The translations under genes and the position numbers were made by a program. Below the pieces are notes generated by a model that had not been told where the DNA came from, did no database searches, and was given only the letters and a program-made list of their open reading frames with translations. From NCBI GenBank assembly GCA_963813895.1, contig CAWFAS010000003.1:62001-126000 (forward strand): a stretch of 64,000 bases of DNA, read 5' to 3'. The DNA comes from DASZWJ01 sp963813895 (lineage in GTDB: Bacteria > Pseudomonadota > Gammaproteobacteria > JAURND01). Positions 51,904 to 60,733 of the stretch are shown here, piece after piece. The first letter of the stretch is position 1; the number at the start of each line of letters is the position of its first letter.

Positions 51904-53994
51904 TTATTTATAGGGGATTCTTTTCGGTGTCAAATAATATACTCCATTTAGATTTTTATCTTTAATATCATAGTAATTAAACAATATATTAAAATCTGGT
52001 TGCACTTTTTCTGGACTATAATAAGTTGGCCCTAAAAAGAGATTCTCAACCGGATGGGTAATTAACTGATGGATAGTGGCATCAAAATCTTTTTGAAAGA
52101 TGGTTTCTATAAGCCCGGGTCCATTAATAGCACTGGCTAGCCCTGTTTCAGCATAATAGGTACCTTGATTCATCATCATTATTTCAACAGATTTTTTATC
52201 TCTCACATGGTTTTTTATAAAATCAATATTTTCTCCTGTCACCGATGAGGGGTGTGTCATGATGGAATGCCAGTTTCTATAAAAAAGTTGCCCAAATGTG
52301 GGTAACTGCCAAAAAAAATGTACAGCAACAAAAGTGCCAAAAAGTACTATCGGTAAACTTAGCCAAACTAAAAATTGCGGGAACCGCTTTAGCTTAACCA
52401 GTCGCAAAAAACGATCGCTTAGTATAATAACTATAAGTAACGCGGGCCAGCACACTTTAAGTAGGTTAAACTCATGAGCCCTACCCTGGTAATAAGCAAA
52501 AAGACCTAAACCCAAAATGCTAAGATAGAAAATAAGCCCTGTTATTTTAGAATGTCTTTGATTTATCCACGAGGTAAAGGCGATTATCATACCTAATACA
52601 TAACAGCTTATAATAATTACCCATGGATGTAGGGTGCGTGGCAGAGGGATTTTAGCGAAACCTAGAGCAAAAAATGTCTTTTGATAAGCAATAGCCTCTA
52701 ACAATTTAAGCGGTTGATCTGCTTTCCAACTAAGATAAAATAAAAACAATAACCATACCCCAGCGGTAATAGCTAAGGTCACTCCGATCATTTTAAGAAA
52801 ATAGATTCTCGTGTGCTGTTTTGGGGGGGAAATAAATTGACAGCCTAAGAAAAACAAGAAAGCCCCCACTATTGGTATACCGGAATCTATATTCCACATA
52901 GCCCCAATAGCCCCTAGAGCAGCTAACAAAGCAACGTTGCGCAGGCAAAAATGTTGTAGCAATCTAAAAAAAGCCCATACTGAAACAGCTGGAAATACAA
53001 AACGTATTGGCCAATATTGAAAAATAAAATCAGGGTATTTGAATACTATTCTATATAGCAAGGGTATGTGCCAAGTTTCTGCAGTCACATCCAACAATAT
53101 TAGCAAACCCAATAGCAACATCCAGGGGCTACGCACTATTCCTATCATCACTTTACCAAGGGCCAGCAAACCAATAATTTGCAAAACTGCCATGGTTATA
53201 GTAAAACTAAATACTGAAAAAGGCATCACCATAAATAGCGGCTTTAGTAGCTCTCCAAATAAACCGTATTGCGATGTCAAATCGGCCAATAGAGTTTTCC
53301 CGCCCATTACTTGAGACACAGAATAAAAAACTGCGTCAAAATGTATAACCCACGGTTTCTGAAAATTCACTAAATTGAAATTAAAAATTCGCCATGTTAC
53401 TGATTGCAAAATACTAGCAACTAAAAGAAACAGGATAAAATATCGTTTTCCTATCGAAGTTAAGGAGTAAATTGGATTTTGATGTTTATAAAAAAATTTA
53501 GTAAAAATAATCACTGATAAAGCACAAGCAATAAAAAATGGCAACCAGGGAAGATAGGTTAATAATCTAAAAAAATTAGATGTATGAAAAACGAAAATAA
53601 CTAACAAGGGAATAGCTAATAATAAGGCTTGTACCCATATCGATTGAAAATTATTCAAACGAAGAACATCCACTATTTTCCGCGCAGCGATAATAGCGGC
53701 AAGGACCAACCAGGGGCTTAATAATAATAGGGATATAAAAATAAAACGCTCACGCGGAGCAGGAGTGATACTCACCTTATCATGCAACATCACCCAGGGA
53801 ACTACTAGTTTTTGTAATGATTCTATCGCAATAGCTTTTGGATGATAACCAAAAAACAATAGCAACCCTACAATAAACAACAAAACAATAGTCAGCATCA
53901 AAGCAACATAATCGCGCATAATGCTTTTTGCTGAAGGGAAAATCAAGTTGTGTTGTTGTAAACTTTGATGATCCATAGAATTCATTTCCTTCAT
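51904..53994 (-). CDS. Polytopic membrane protein, paralog 2
   Basis: About 696 residues, the tandem duplicate of the gene downstream, with roughly nine in ten residues the same and even the start context shared (AGGGAAG-type site, GAATTCTATG). It lacks one short segment (the paralog reads LLNLNREVLQYPDFYF, this one LLYRIVFKYPDFIF) and ends in YLTPKRIPYK, likely the original C-terminus. Probably an integral membrane sugar transferase or polymer-handling protein of the LPS locus. It follows the transketolase pair on the same strand. Confidence 0.72.
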   Translation of the reverse strand: MKEMNSMDHQSLQQHNLIFPSAKSIMRDYVALMLTIVLLFIVGLLLFFGYHPKAIAIESLQKLVVPWVMLHDKVSITPAPRERFIFISLLLLSPWLVLAAIIAARKIVDVLRLNNFQSIWVQALLLAIPLLVIFVFHTSNFFRLLTYLPWLPFFIACALSVIIFTKFFYKHQNPIYSLTSIGKRYFILFLLVASILQSVTWRIFNFNLVNFQKPWVIHFDAVFYSVSQVMGGKTLLADLTSQYGLFGELLKPLFMVMPFSVFSFTITMAVLQIIGLLALGKVMIGIVRSPWMLLLGLLILLDVTAETWHIPLLYRIVFKYPDFIFQYWPIRFVFPAVSVWAFFRLLQHFCLRNVALLAALGAIGAMWNIDSGIPIVGAFLFFLGCQFISPPKQHTRIYFLKMIGVTLAITAGVWLLFLFYLSWKADQPLKLLEAIAYQKTFFALGFAKIPLPRTLHPWVIIISCYVLGMIIAFTSWINQRHSKITGLIFYLSILGLGLFAYYQGRAHEFNLLKVCWPALLIVIILSDRFLRLVKLKRFPQFLVWLSLPIVLFGTFVAVHFFWQLPTFGQLFYRNWHSIMTHPSSVTGENIDFIKNHVRDKKSVEIMMMNQGTYYAETGLASAINGPGLIETIFQKDFDATIHQLITHPVENLFLGPTYYSPEKVQPDFNILFNYYDIKDKNLNGVYYLTPKRIPYK

Positions 53995-54020
53995 GGATAG
54001 CTTCCCCAGCATCTAAAAGA

Positions 54021-54926
54021 TCAGGCGATTATCATCTTTTTTATACTAACAGGATCTAAACCAGATTGAATTCGATGAAATGATTGCGACCCATAGGTTC
54101 CTGATGGGTAACCCTGTGCATAACAATGTTGTAAATAAGGAATAGCAATATGGTTCATTTGTAATAACCATACTAAATTTTGACCGAAGCTACCTTGAGC
54201 TACATGTTCTTCTACAATAACCAATCTTGATGAGGTTTTAAGTCTGCTTAAAAAGCGGAGATCAATTGTTTCCATTGATAACGGCAATTCGCTAACGACC
54301 CAAATTTCTGGACGATGGGCATAATCTAATGTGCTCAATTCTTCCCATAGCGGACCTACCAATGCCCCCACGCATACCATCAAAGGACCGTCACCTTGTA
54401 GCAAACAACGCCAGGCATTATAGGTTGGTAATTCAAAATCCTTAGGCAATGCAGAACGATCAAGCCGCAGATAACTGGGGTGAGCTAAATTTGTCATTTT
54501 AGAAACGATAGGTACAATGTCAGCAGAAAATGCTGGCACGAAGATATGCATGTTAGGCAATGAACCTAATATGCCATAGTCTTCTAAGGCATGGTGAGTC
54601 CCACCCATGCTGCCATAAAAGTAACCACCACCATTACCTATCAGTTTTACTGGAATTTTATTTAAGCATAAATCATTGCGCACTTGTTCAAAAGGACGTG
54701 CGTATACAAAAGGAGCAATGCTATAAACCCAAGCCTGCAAGCCAGCCAATGCTAAACCTGCCGCAACCGAAACCATATTTTGTTCGGCTACTCCGGCATT
54801 AATAAAACGTTCTTGCAATACTTCCCGTAGTGGCTCCAGCGCGCTATAACCCACATCGCCAGTTAGAAACACCATCGGCCACTGTTTCGAGAGGGATACC
54901 AATGTATTACACAGATCGTTTCTCAT
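54021..54926 (-). CDS. Transketolase, C-terminal (pyrimidine-binding) subunit
   Basis: 301 residues from ATG 54926, which overlaps the stop of the N-terminal subunit gene (TAATG); a longer frame to 54998 is rejected. It covers the Pyr and C-terminal domains of transketolase. VFLTGDVGYSALEPL starts the domain, and FINAGVAEQNMVSVAAGLAL holds the Glu that activates thiamine diphosphate. EDYGILGSLPNMHIFVPA and a C-terminal VIVEEHVAQGSFGQ follow. Works only with its partner subunit. Split transketolases in sugar loci move two-carbon ketol units to make special sugars. Confidence 0.88.
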   Translation of the reverse strand: MRNDLCNTLVSLSKQWPMVFLTGDVGYSALEPLREVLQERFINAGVAEQNMVSVAAGLALAGLQAWVYSIAPFVYARPFEQVRNDLCLNKIPVKLIGNGGGYFYGSMGGTHHALEDYGILGSLPNMHIFVPAFSADIVPIVSKMTNLAHPSYLRLDRSALPKDFELPTYNAWRCLLQGDGPLMVCVGALVGPLWEELSTLDYAHRPEIWVVSELPLSMETIDLRFLSRLKTSSRLVIVEEHVAQGSFGQNLVWLLQMNHIAIPYLQHCYAQGYPSGTYGSQSFHRIQSGLDPVSIKKMIIA

Positions 54927-55699
54927 TATTCCCCTGAATTTTGTATTTCGATAATAGCCTGTTTCAATTGTTCTTCGCTCAACGATAAATAATGCCACTC
55001 CATACGATTTTCCATAAATGAAACTCCAGCGCCCTTGACGGTATCCAATATCACCACGCTGCCTTGATCGTTTTGCAAGGCTGCTTTAATAGCGTTAGGC
55101 TGATGACCGTTCACTTGTTTGACAGTGACATTAAAAGCAGCAATTTTATCTGCTAAGGTTGATAACGACGCAACTTCTGTCGTAGTGCCAAGACCTTGCA
55201 ACCCGTTGCAATCAATCAATACAGTAAGATTAGTTAATTGGTGGTGCGCGAAAAAGATAAGTGCCTCCCACATGGAACCTTCTTGCCATTCACCATCTGA
55301 GGTAAGACAATAAACATGACCGGGGGTATTAGTTAATTGACGCCCTAACGCAATACCCAGCGCTAAAGAAAATCCATGACCCAGACTACCCGTTGCAACA
55401 GGAATCTCCGGTAGCCAACCCGCTATCGGATGACCGGCCAATTTGGTATTATCCGCATGAAACGTTTTTAAGTCGTCATCCGTTAAACGCCCAAGGCTCC
55501 ATAAAGTAATATATAATGCACCTACAGAATGTCCTTTAGATAAGATAAAACAGTCTGCGGGAGTCATCACTTCATGGTGCAATACCATCATCGCGTCAAG
55601 CGCTGAAAGGTTACCGCCAATATGGCAAGCTTTTTGCAAGTAATGCATTTCCAGCAGCCGCATTTTTGCGACGCGTATTTTTTGATTAATATTAGACAT
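54926..55699 (-). CDS. Transketolase, N-terminal (TPP-binding) subunit
   Basis: 257 residues. The PP domain of a two-subunit transketolase: LSKGHSVGALYITLWSLG, ATGSLGHGFSLALGIALGR, and the diphosphate/Mg motif TSDGEWQEGSMWEAL with the GDG-like SDGE, then VLIDCNGLQG. It lies in the leftward group with its partner and the two membrane proteins. A decayed copy exists at 43975-44423. Housekeeping transketolase is normally one polypeptide of about 660 residues, so this pair is for a special pathway. Confidence 0.88.
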   Translation of the reverse strand: MSNINQKIRVAKMRLLEMHYLQKACHIGGNLSALDAMMVLHHEVMTPADCFILSKGHSVGALYITLWSLGRLTDDDLKTFHADNTKLAGHPIAGWLPEIPVATGSLGHGFSLALGIALGRQLTNTPGHVYCLTSDGEWQEGSMWEALIFFAHHQLTNLTVLIDCNGLQGLGTTTEVASLSTLADKIAAFNVTVKQVNGHQPNAIKAALQNDQGSVVILDTVKGAGVSFMENRMEWHYLSLSEEQLKQAIIEIQNSGE

Positions 55700-55869
55700 T
55701 TTTGGCTTACTAATAATGGTTTTTGAGATTTACTTTGCCAGATTTTTGTCTAAAAATCAATAATTTAGTTATGGTGGTATGTACACTTGATGAAATATAT
55801 CTTCAGTATACGCAGGTCTTACCGCAGGCACTGCTATGACATACTCTGGACTGATAAATGGAAACTTTT

Positions 55870-56670
55870 ATGACAAATTATTTTCCCAAGCGAAGAAACA
55901 TGATAAATCATAGTAGTGAACTTTTTAAACCTCCCTTGCTTGTTTCAAGCCCGGGAATTTCAGGAAAAATATTGGACAAGATCCGGTTATTTTTAGATTT
56001 ACAATCCGGATCAATATAGCGGGACTTATCTAAAATACTCCCATTTGTATCAGGAACTATTCTTGATATAGGCTCTGGCTCCAGCTGGTACAAAAAATTA
56101 TTTAACTTAAAACAAGCCACGTATATAGGTATTGATACTATCGAATCAAAAGCGAATTTTGGTTATCAACATCCTGAGACATTATATTATTCTGGCAACA
56201 AATTACCAGCCGAAGACAATACCGCAGACTTTATTTTATGCACAGAAACCTTGGAGCATATTCTTGAACCCGCCTGGATTTTAGAGGAAATGTCACGCTG
56301 TTTGAAAAGTGGTGGAAAAATTTTAATTACTGTTCCCTTTGCTGCAAGATGGCACTTTATACCTTATGATTATTGGAGATATACTCCCTCAAGCCTATTG
56401 CATTTATTAACACAAGCAGGATTCACTCAGGTTCAAGTTTATGCACGAGGTAATTCGGTAGCCGTCGCATGTTACAAAACCATGAGTTTAATGCTACCTT
56501 TTTTGTTTTCAAAACCTAAACATAAAATTACGGTTGGATTGCATCGATTAATAGGATTGGTATTTCTACCATTTATATTTTTACTGGCTTTGATTGCCAA
56601 TATTGCAATAATCAATACTAAAAGCGCAGAAGACTGCTTAGGTTTTACGGTATTGGCTGAAAAACTATAA
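55870..56670 (+). pseudogene. SAM-dependent methyltransferase with in-frame amber codon
   Basis: Read from ATG 55870, codon 50 is TAG (56017-56019). The same frame then continues open to 56670. After the TAG comes the SAM-binding motif VSGTILDIGSGSSWYKKLF, FILCTETLEHILEPAW, and a C-terminal membrane-like stretch (LIGLVFLPFIFLLALIANIA). So one point change splits a normal class I methyltransferase of 266 codons. The motif I part lies after the stop, so an internal start would have to lie before about 56040, and none is seen. Pseudogene, readthrough or sequence error remain possible. It is on the plus strand, against the surrounding leftward genes. Confidence 0.75.
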
Positions 56671-56708
56671 GTAACCATTAGGCTATGTAAAACAATAATT
56701 TATCCAAA

Positions 56709-57617
56709 TTATTTCGGTTTAAAACCAATGACTGCCATATTTCCTGCAGGAATAGATATTTGTAAATAGCCGAGCTTTATGAACTGCGTAAAACGAATCA
56801 ATTTTGTTTTAAAATAACTTGGAAAAGGTAACAATTTTAACCAGTAATGAAGCGGATATTTATTTAACACAGGGAAGATAGCAATATCGGAAAACCCAAT
56901 TTTTTCAAGTAAATATTTCATACTCGCCGGAGAAAATAACTGTAAATGCTCAATATCAAAAATAGGGGACTTCATCCCTAAGATTTTTGCACTCATTGAA
57001 CGGGTATTGTGTGCAACCATAAATAAAATTCCACCCGGCTTGAGTAATTGAAAAACCGATTGGCAGAGCATCAAAGGATCATCAACATGCTCGATAGTTT
57101 GAAAACAGGAGATTAAATCAAAACTATTCGACTGATAATCACTCGCCGCAAATAAACCTTGCCGAATAAGCGGTTTAATATGCGATTTGGATTTTGCTAT
57201 TGGCGCCAATGAGGGCTCGACGCCTTGAACACTAGTAAACTTTTTTTCAAGCAACCTTTCTAAAAAAGCGCCATCGCCGGTACCAACATCTAATGCCTGA
57301 TTTAATGTGGGTAATCGGGTAAGATATGGCGATAAATAATGGATGTAAGTAAAAGACGCAAGTTGTGATTCTGCAGAGCTATCATAATCTGCTTCTCGAT
57401 AAGCTGTCGTTAAAGAAGTTAATTTCGGGGCAGGTGAAGCATAGATTAATTGACACACGGGGCATGAGATTAATCGGTGCCACATTGATTCCGGAGATTT
57501 TCGAGCAGCGAATGACAAAGTAGTGAGCTTGGCTTCATCATAGGTAGAAGCGGCAAACTCCTTAGAAGTATCTGTGGAACCACAAACTGGGCAAGCACGA
57601 TCGTGAAATTCTATCAT
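56709..57617 (-). CDS. SAM-dependent methyltransferase with N-terminal zinc ribbon
   Basis: 302 residues. The N-terminal RACPVCGSTDTS and LISCPVCQLIYASPAP give the two CxxC pairs of a zinc-binding segment (residues 9-60), typical of sugar-locus C-methyltransferases and of many O-antigen methyltransferases. The class I fold follows: ALDVGTGDGAFLERLL (near 104), QTIEHVDDPLMLCQS and LLKPGGILFMVAHN. A methyl branch or O-methyl on the special sugar is a fair guess. It follows the epimerase gene by 14 bases. Confidence 0.82.
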   Translation of the reverse strand: MIEFHDRACPVCGSTDTSKEFAASTYDEAKLTTLSFAARKSPESMWHRLISCPVCQLIYASPAPKLTSLTTAYREADYDSSAESQLASFTYIHYLSPYLTRLPTLNQALDVGTGDGAFLERLLEKKFTSVQGVEPSLAPIAKSKSHIKPLIRQGLFAASDYQSNSFDLISCFQTIEHVDDPLMLCQSVFQLLKPGGILFMVAHNTRSMSAKILGMKSPIFDIEHLQLFSPASMKYLLEKIGFSDIAIFPVLNKYPLHYWLKLLPFPSYFKTKLIRFTQFIKLGYLQISIPAGNMAVIGFKPK

Positions 57618-57631
57618 TTATTATTTCTCCA

Positions 57632-58678
57632 TTAATAAACTTTTTGCGAATACCATCGTAAAGTTGCATGGATCGCTTGTTCCAAAGCGATCTTTTGGGT
57701 TAACCCCAATTCATTTCTGGCACGTGTTGTATCAGGTATATATCTTTCCGGCAACAAAGTGGGTGATGCTTGTTGGGTAATAATTACTTCTTTCGCAGGC
57801 GAAAAAATTCCTGCAATAAAATGTGCTAATTCGGCAATAGACATGGCTTTATCAGAGCCCACGTTATAAGGCCGCACCGGTTGTCCGCAAAATAAAATTC
57901 GCCACAGCCAAATAGTTAAATCGGACATGTATAAATAGGAACGAAACGGTGTGCCATCACCATTGACAACAATAGGTTTATTTCGCATTAGGTCTCTTAA
58001 AAAATTACCCATAGCAAAATGTGCATTAAGGGGAAGATAGGGGCCAACCACTGCAAAGCAACGCGCAATTGTGGCATTAATGTTATAGTTTTTTTTATAT
58101 ATATGACAGAGATGCTCCGCTATGCATTTGCCCATGCCATAGGTAGAGCCAATATCTTCTATTCTAGGGCTTCCCCTATAATCTTCAGACAAATGAGACA
58201 TTTCTGGTGGTTGTTTACCATATACCGCACCTGAGCTGACTAAAAGGTAACGCACTGCGCCACAATGCCTGGCAAATGCCAGGGTCTGTGCGGTTCCTTG
58301 AATAATAGTATCCAGCATTTGTGCGGGTTTAGTAAGATATAATGAAGCGTCGGCGACCTCCGTTGCTGCGTGAATAATATGCGAATAATTTTCTTTCGGG
58401 AAAATAAAATTTTTAACATCGCCCTCATATAAATCCACTGCCGGATGATTAGCCAACCATGAACATTTCTGCTGAAAAGCAGCTTTATTACGCGTTAAAA
58501 CCGTAGCTTGTGTATTTAAACCCAGTTTTTCCGTTGCCCATATAAAGCTTTCTAACAACCAGCAACCAAAAAATCCTGTACCGCCAGTAATAAAAATACG
58601 TTGATTATTTAATTGTTGCCAAAAAGGGGAAACTGATTCAACCACATAATCAAGGTCGGCAGCTAATAGATTTGCCAT
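57632..58678 (-). CDS. NAD-dependent sugar epimerase/dehydratase (SDR)
   Basis: 348 residues, an extended SDR. The cofactor motif is IFITGGTGFFGCWLLESF (near 29-46); the active site has LLVSSGAVYGKQP and STYGMGKCIAEHL with the Tyr and Lys. The later YNVGSDKAMSIAELAHFI is the common C-terminal motif. It could reduce or epimerise a CDP-4-keto-6-deoxy sugar made by the two genes upstream (tyvelose-type or abequose-type enzymes are of this class), but its product cannot be told. Four bases separate it from the GT2 gene. Confidence 0.83.
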   Translation of the reverse strand: MANLLAADLDYVVESVSPFWQQLNNQRIFITGGTGFFGCWLLESFIWATEKLGLNTQATVLTRNKAAFQQKCSWLANHPAVDLYEGDVKNFIFPKENYSHIIHAATEVADASLYLTKPAQMLDTIIQGTAQTLAFARHCGAVRYLLVSSGAVYGKQPPEMSHLSEDYRGSPRIEDIGSTYGMGKCIAEHLCHIYKKNYNINATIARCFAVVGPYLPLNAHFAMGNFLRDLMRNKPIVVNGDGTPFRSYLYMSDLTIWLWRILFCGQPVRPYNVGSDKAMSIAELAHFIAGIFSPAKEVIITQQASPTLLPERYIPDTTRARNELGLTQKIALEQAIHATLRWYSQKVY

Positions 58679-58682
58679 AGTG

Positions 58683-59618
58683 TTACTCGTCGAAATTTAT
58701 TCGTTCTTTTTCAATAACGAGTGGTTGTTTCATAGCGCGGGTCTGAATAGAAAGAATATATTCCCCTAATAACCCAATAAAAAACAATTGCACCGAGGAA
58801 AAGAAAAACAGACCAATCAAAATAGGCGCTGTGCCCATGAAAAACTGTTTCCAAAAAAATAACTTTAAAACTAAATAAGTCAACGAAATTAAAAAACTTA
58901 TTATTGACAAGGCAAATCCTGCCATTGTTGCCAATCGCAATGGCATCTTAGAATGACTAGTAATACCCAACATAGCCGTATCATACAAAGAATAAAAATT
59001 ATTTTTGGAAATGCCGCGCTGACGCACTGGCTGATTGTAAGGTATAGTGGCGATATCAAAACCAATTTCTACAATTAGCCCACGAAAATAAGGGTAAGGC
59101 TCATCTAAGGAGCGCAAGATGTTAATAATTTTTTTATCGTATAAACCAAATCCCGTAAAATTCTTTATCAACTTAACATCCGCAATATGCGATATAAAAG
59201 AATAGTAGGCACGTCTTATAGCAAATAAAAGCTTGGATTCCTGGCTTTGCGGTTTTACCCCTACCGCTATTTTATAGCCTTGTTCCCAGCGTTGAATAAA
59301 ATCTTTAATCAGGAGAGGGGGGTCTTGTAAATCTGCTGCCAGTAAAATCACCGCATCGCCGTGGGCTTGTAGTAAGGCATAATAGGGTGAACGAATATGA
59401 CCAAAATTACGCGAATTAATAATCACTTTAATGTTTTTGTCTGTTGCCGCTATTTGCCGCAATATTTCCACAGTTTTATCCGTCGAAGCATTATCAATAA
59501 AAATATGCTCGTATTGATATTGGGGCAAATCGGCAAAAATTGCTTTAACTTGCCGATAAACCTCCTCGACGTTATCTTGTTCGTTGTAACATGGCGTTAC
59601 GACACTAATTAGTTTCAT
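58683..59618 (-). CDS. GT2 glycosyltransferase, DPM1/GtrB-like
   Basis: 311 residues. The GT-A start KLISVVTPCYNEQDNVEEVY, HIFIDNASTDKTVEIL, and the DXD-type LLAADLQDPPLLI (near 92-104) are clear. Two C-terminal membrane segments (LATMAGFALSIISFLISLTYLVL and ILIGLFFFSSVQLFFIGLLG, each in a continuous stretch) mark it as a polyprenyl-phosphate sugar transferase of the GtrB/ArnC type. It may load the sugar made here onto a lipid carrier. It follows rfbG by 53 bases. Confidence 0.85.
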   Translation of the reverse strand: MKLISVVTPCYNEQDNVEEVYRQVKAIFADLPQYQYEHIFIDNASTDKTVEILRQIAATDKNIKVIINSRNFGHIRSPYYALLQAHGDAVILLAADLQDPPLLIKDFIQRWEQGYKIAVGVKPQSQESKLLFAIRRAYYSFISHIADVKLIKNFTGFGLYDKKIINILRSLDEPYPYFRGLIVEIGFDIATIPYNQPVRQRGISKNNFYSLYDTAMLGITSHSKMPLRLATMAGFALSIISFLISLTYLVLKLFFWKQFFMGTAPILIGLFFFSSVQLFFIGLLGEYILSIQTRAMKQPLVIEKERINFDE

Positions 59619-59671
59619 AAATCCAACCTAGGAATGATTTCCAATGGATTCTACATTAATAAAACCTGGGA

Positions 59672-60733
59672 TTAAACTTTTATATAATCATCAATTTGCC
59701 TTAATGTTAACGCCCGCATATCAGCACTTTGATAAAACGCTTTATACCACTCTACCGTGGCGACTATCGCGGTTTCAATATCCCATTTAGGCTTCCAATT
59801 GAGACGAGTCAATGCTTTTGAACAGTCCAGTTTTAGATACCGTGCTTCGTAAGTTGACGGGTGGGTCAACTCCCAAGTAACCCCTACATCCCACAGATTA
59901 AGCATGGCATTGACTATCCACTCTACCGTTTTTGAATCACTATCGAATGGGCCAAAATTCCAGGCTTCTGAATACTCCTTAGGTTGACGATATAAATGCT
60001 CGGCTAAACAGAGATATCCCGCTCCAGAATCCAACACATGCTGCCAAGGCCGAATAGAATGTGGATGACGGATATTGACGGGTTGGCGTTGAACACAAGC
60101 CCTGACAAAATCGGGAATTAATCGATCACGCGCCCAATCACCACCTCCGATAACGTTACCGGCGCGGGCAGAAGCCAGACCCGTTGAGTTTGCAGTAGAG
60201 TTAAAATAAGAATGACGATAAGCAGCCGTCACCAATTCTGCGCAGCCTTTGCTGCTGCTGTAAGGATCAACGCCACCCATCGGTTCAATTTCACGATAAC
60301 CCCATAGCCACTCTTTATTTTCATAACACTTATCCGATGTGACATTTACGATGGCGCGAATACTTGAACATTGACGGGCTGCTTCCAACACATGCACAGT
60401 GCCCATCACATTCGTTGCATAAGTTTGCAGCGGGTCAACATAGGAATGACGAACTAAAGATTGAGCTGCCAAATGAAAAACAATATCGGGTTGTTGTTCA
60501 ATAAAAATAGCGGCAAGCTTTGTATAATCGTTAATATCACAACGAATATCTACTATATCCAAGGCCACATTTGCTGCTTCATAAAGGTTAGGAAATCCGG
60601 GTGGGTCCAATGCCACTCCAATCACCTGAGCACCCAGTTGTTTTAACAACAAAGTCAGCCAACTGCCTTTAAAACCAGTATGTCCCGTCAGTAAAACTTT
60701 TTTGTCTTTCCAAAAATTTACCATACTTTCCAT
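59672..60733 (-). CDS. rfbG: CDP-glucose 4,6-dehydratase
   Basis: 353 residues. It turns CDP-glucose into CDP-4-keto-6-deoxyglucose, the entry to 3,6-dideoxyhexoses and related branched sugars. WKDKKVLLTGHTGFKGSWL is the family start; VFHLAAQSLVRHSYVDPL, VNVTSDKCYENKEW, and the PYSSSKGCAELV with Tyr/Lys follow, then ARAGNVIGGGDWARDRLIPD. The start overlaps the rfbF end by about 16 bases (M4 at 60724 is an equal alternative). The usual next enzyme, RfbH, is not in the window. Confidence 0.94.
   Translation of the reverse strand: MESMVNFWKDKKVLLTGHTGFKGSWLTLLLKQLGAQVIGVALDPPGFPNLYEAANVALDIVDIRCDINDYTKLAAIFIEQQPDIVFHLAAQSLVRHSYVDPLQTYATNVMGTVHVLEAARQCSSIRAIVNVTSDKCYENKEWLWGYREIEPMGGVDPYSSSKGCAELVTAAYRHSYFNSTANSTGLASARAGNVIGGGDWARDRLIPDFVRACVQRQPVNIRHPHSIRPWQHVLDSGAGYLCLAEHLYRQPKEYSEAWNFGPFDSDSKTVEWIVNAMLNLWDVGVTWELTHPSTYEARYLKLDCSKALTRLNWKPKWDIETAIVATVEWYKAFYQSADMRALTLRQIDDYIKV

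Noticed and set aside
54927..54998. N-terminal extension of the transketolase C-terminal subunit
   Set aside because: The extension overlaps the end of the partner gene, while the TAATG overlap at 54926 gives a natural coupled start.
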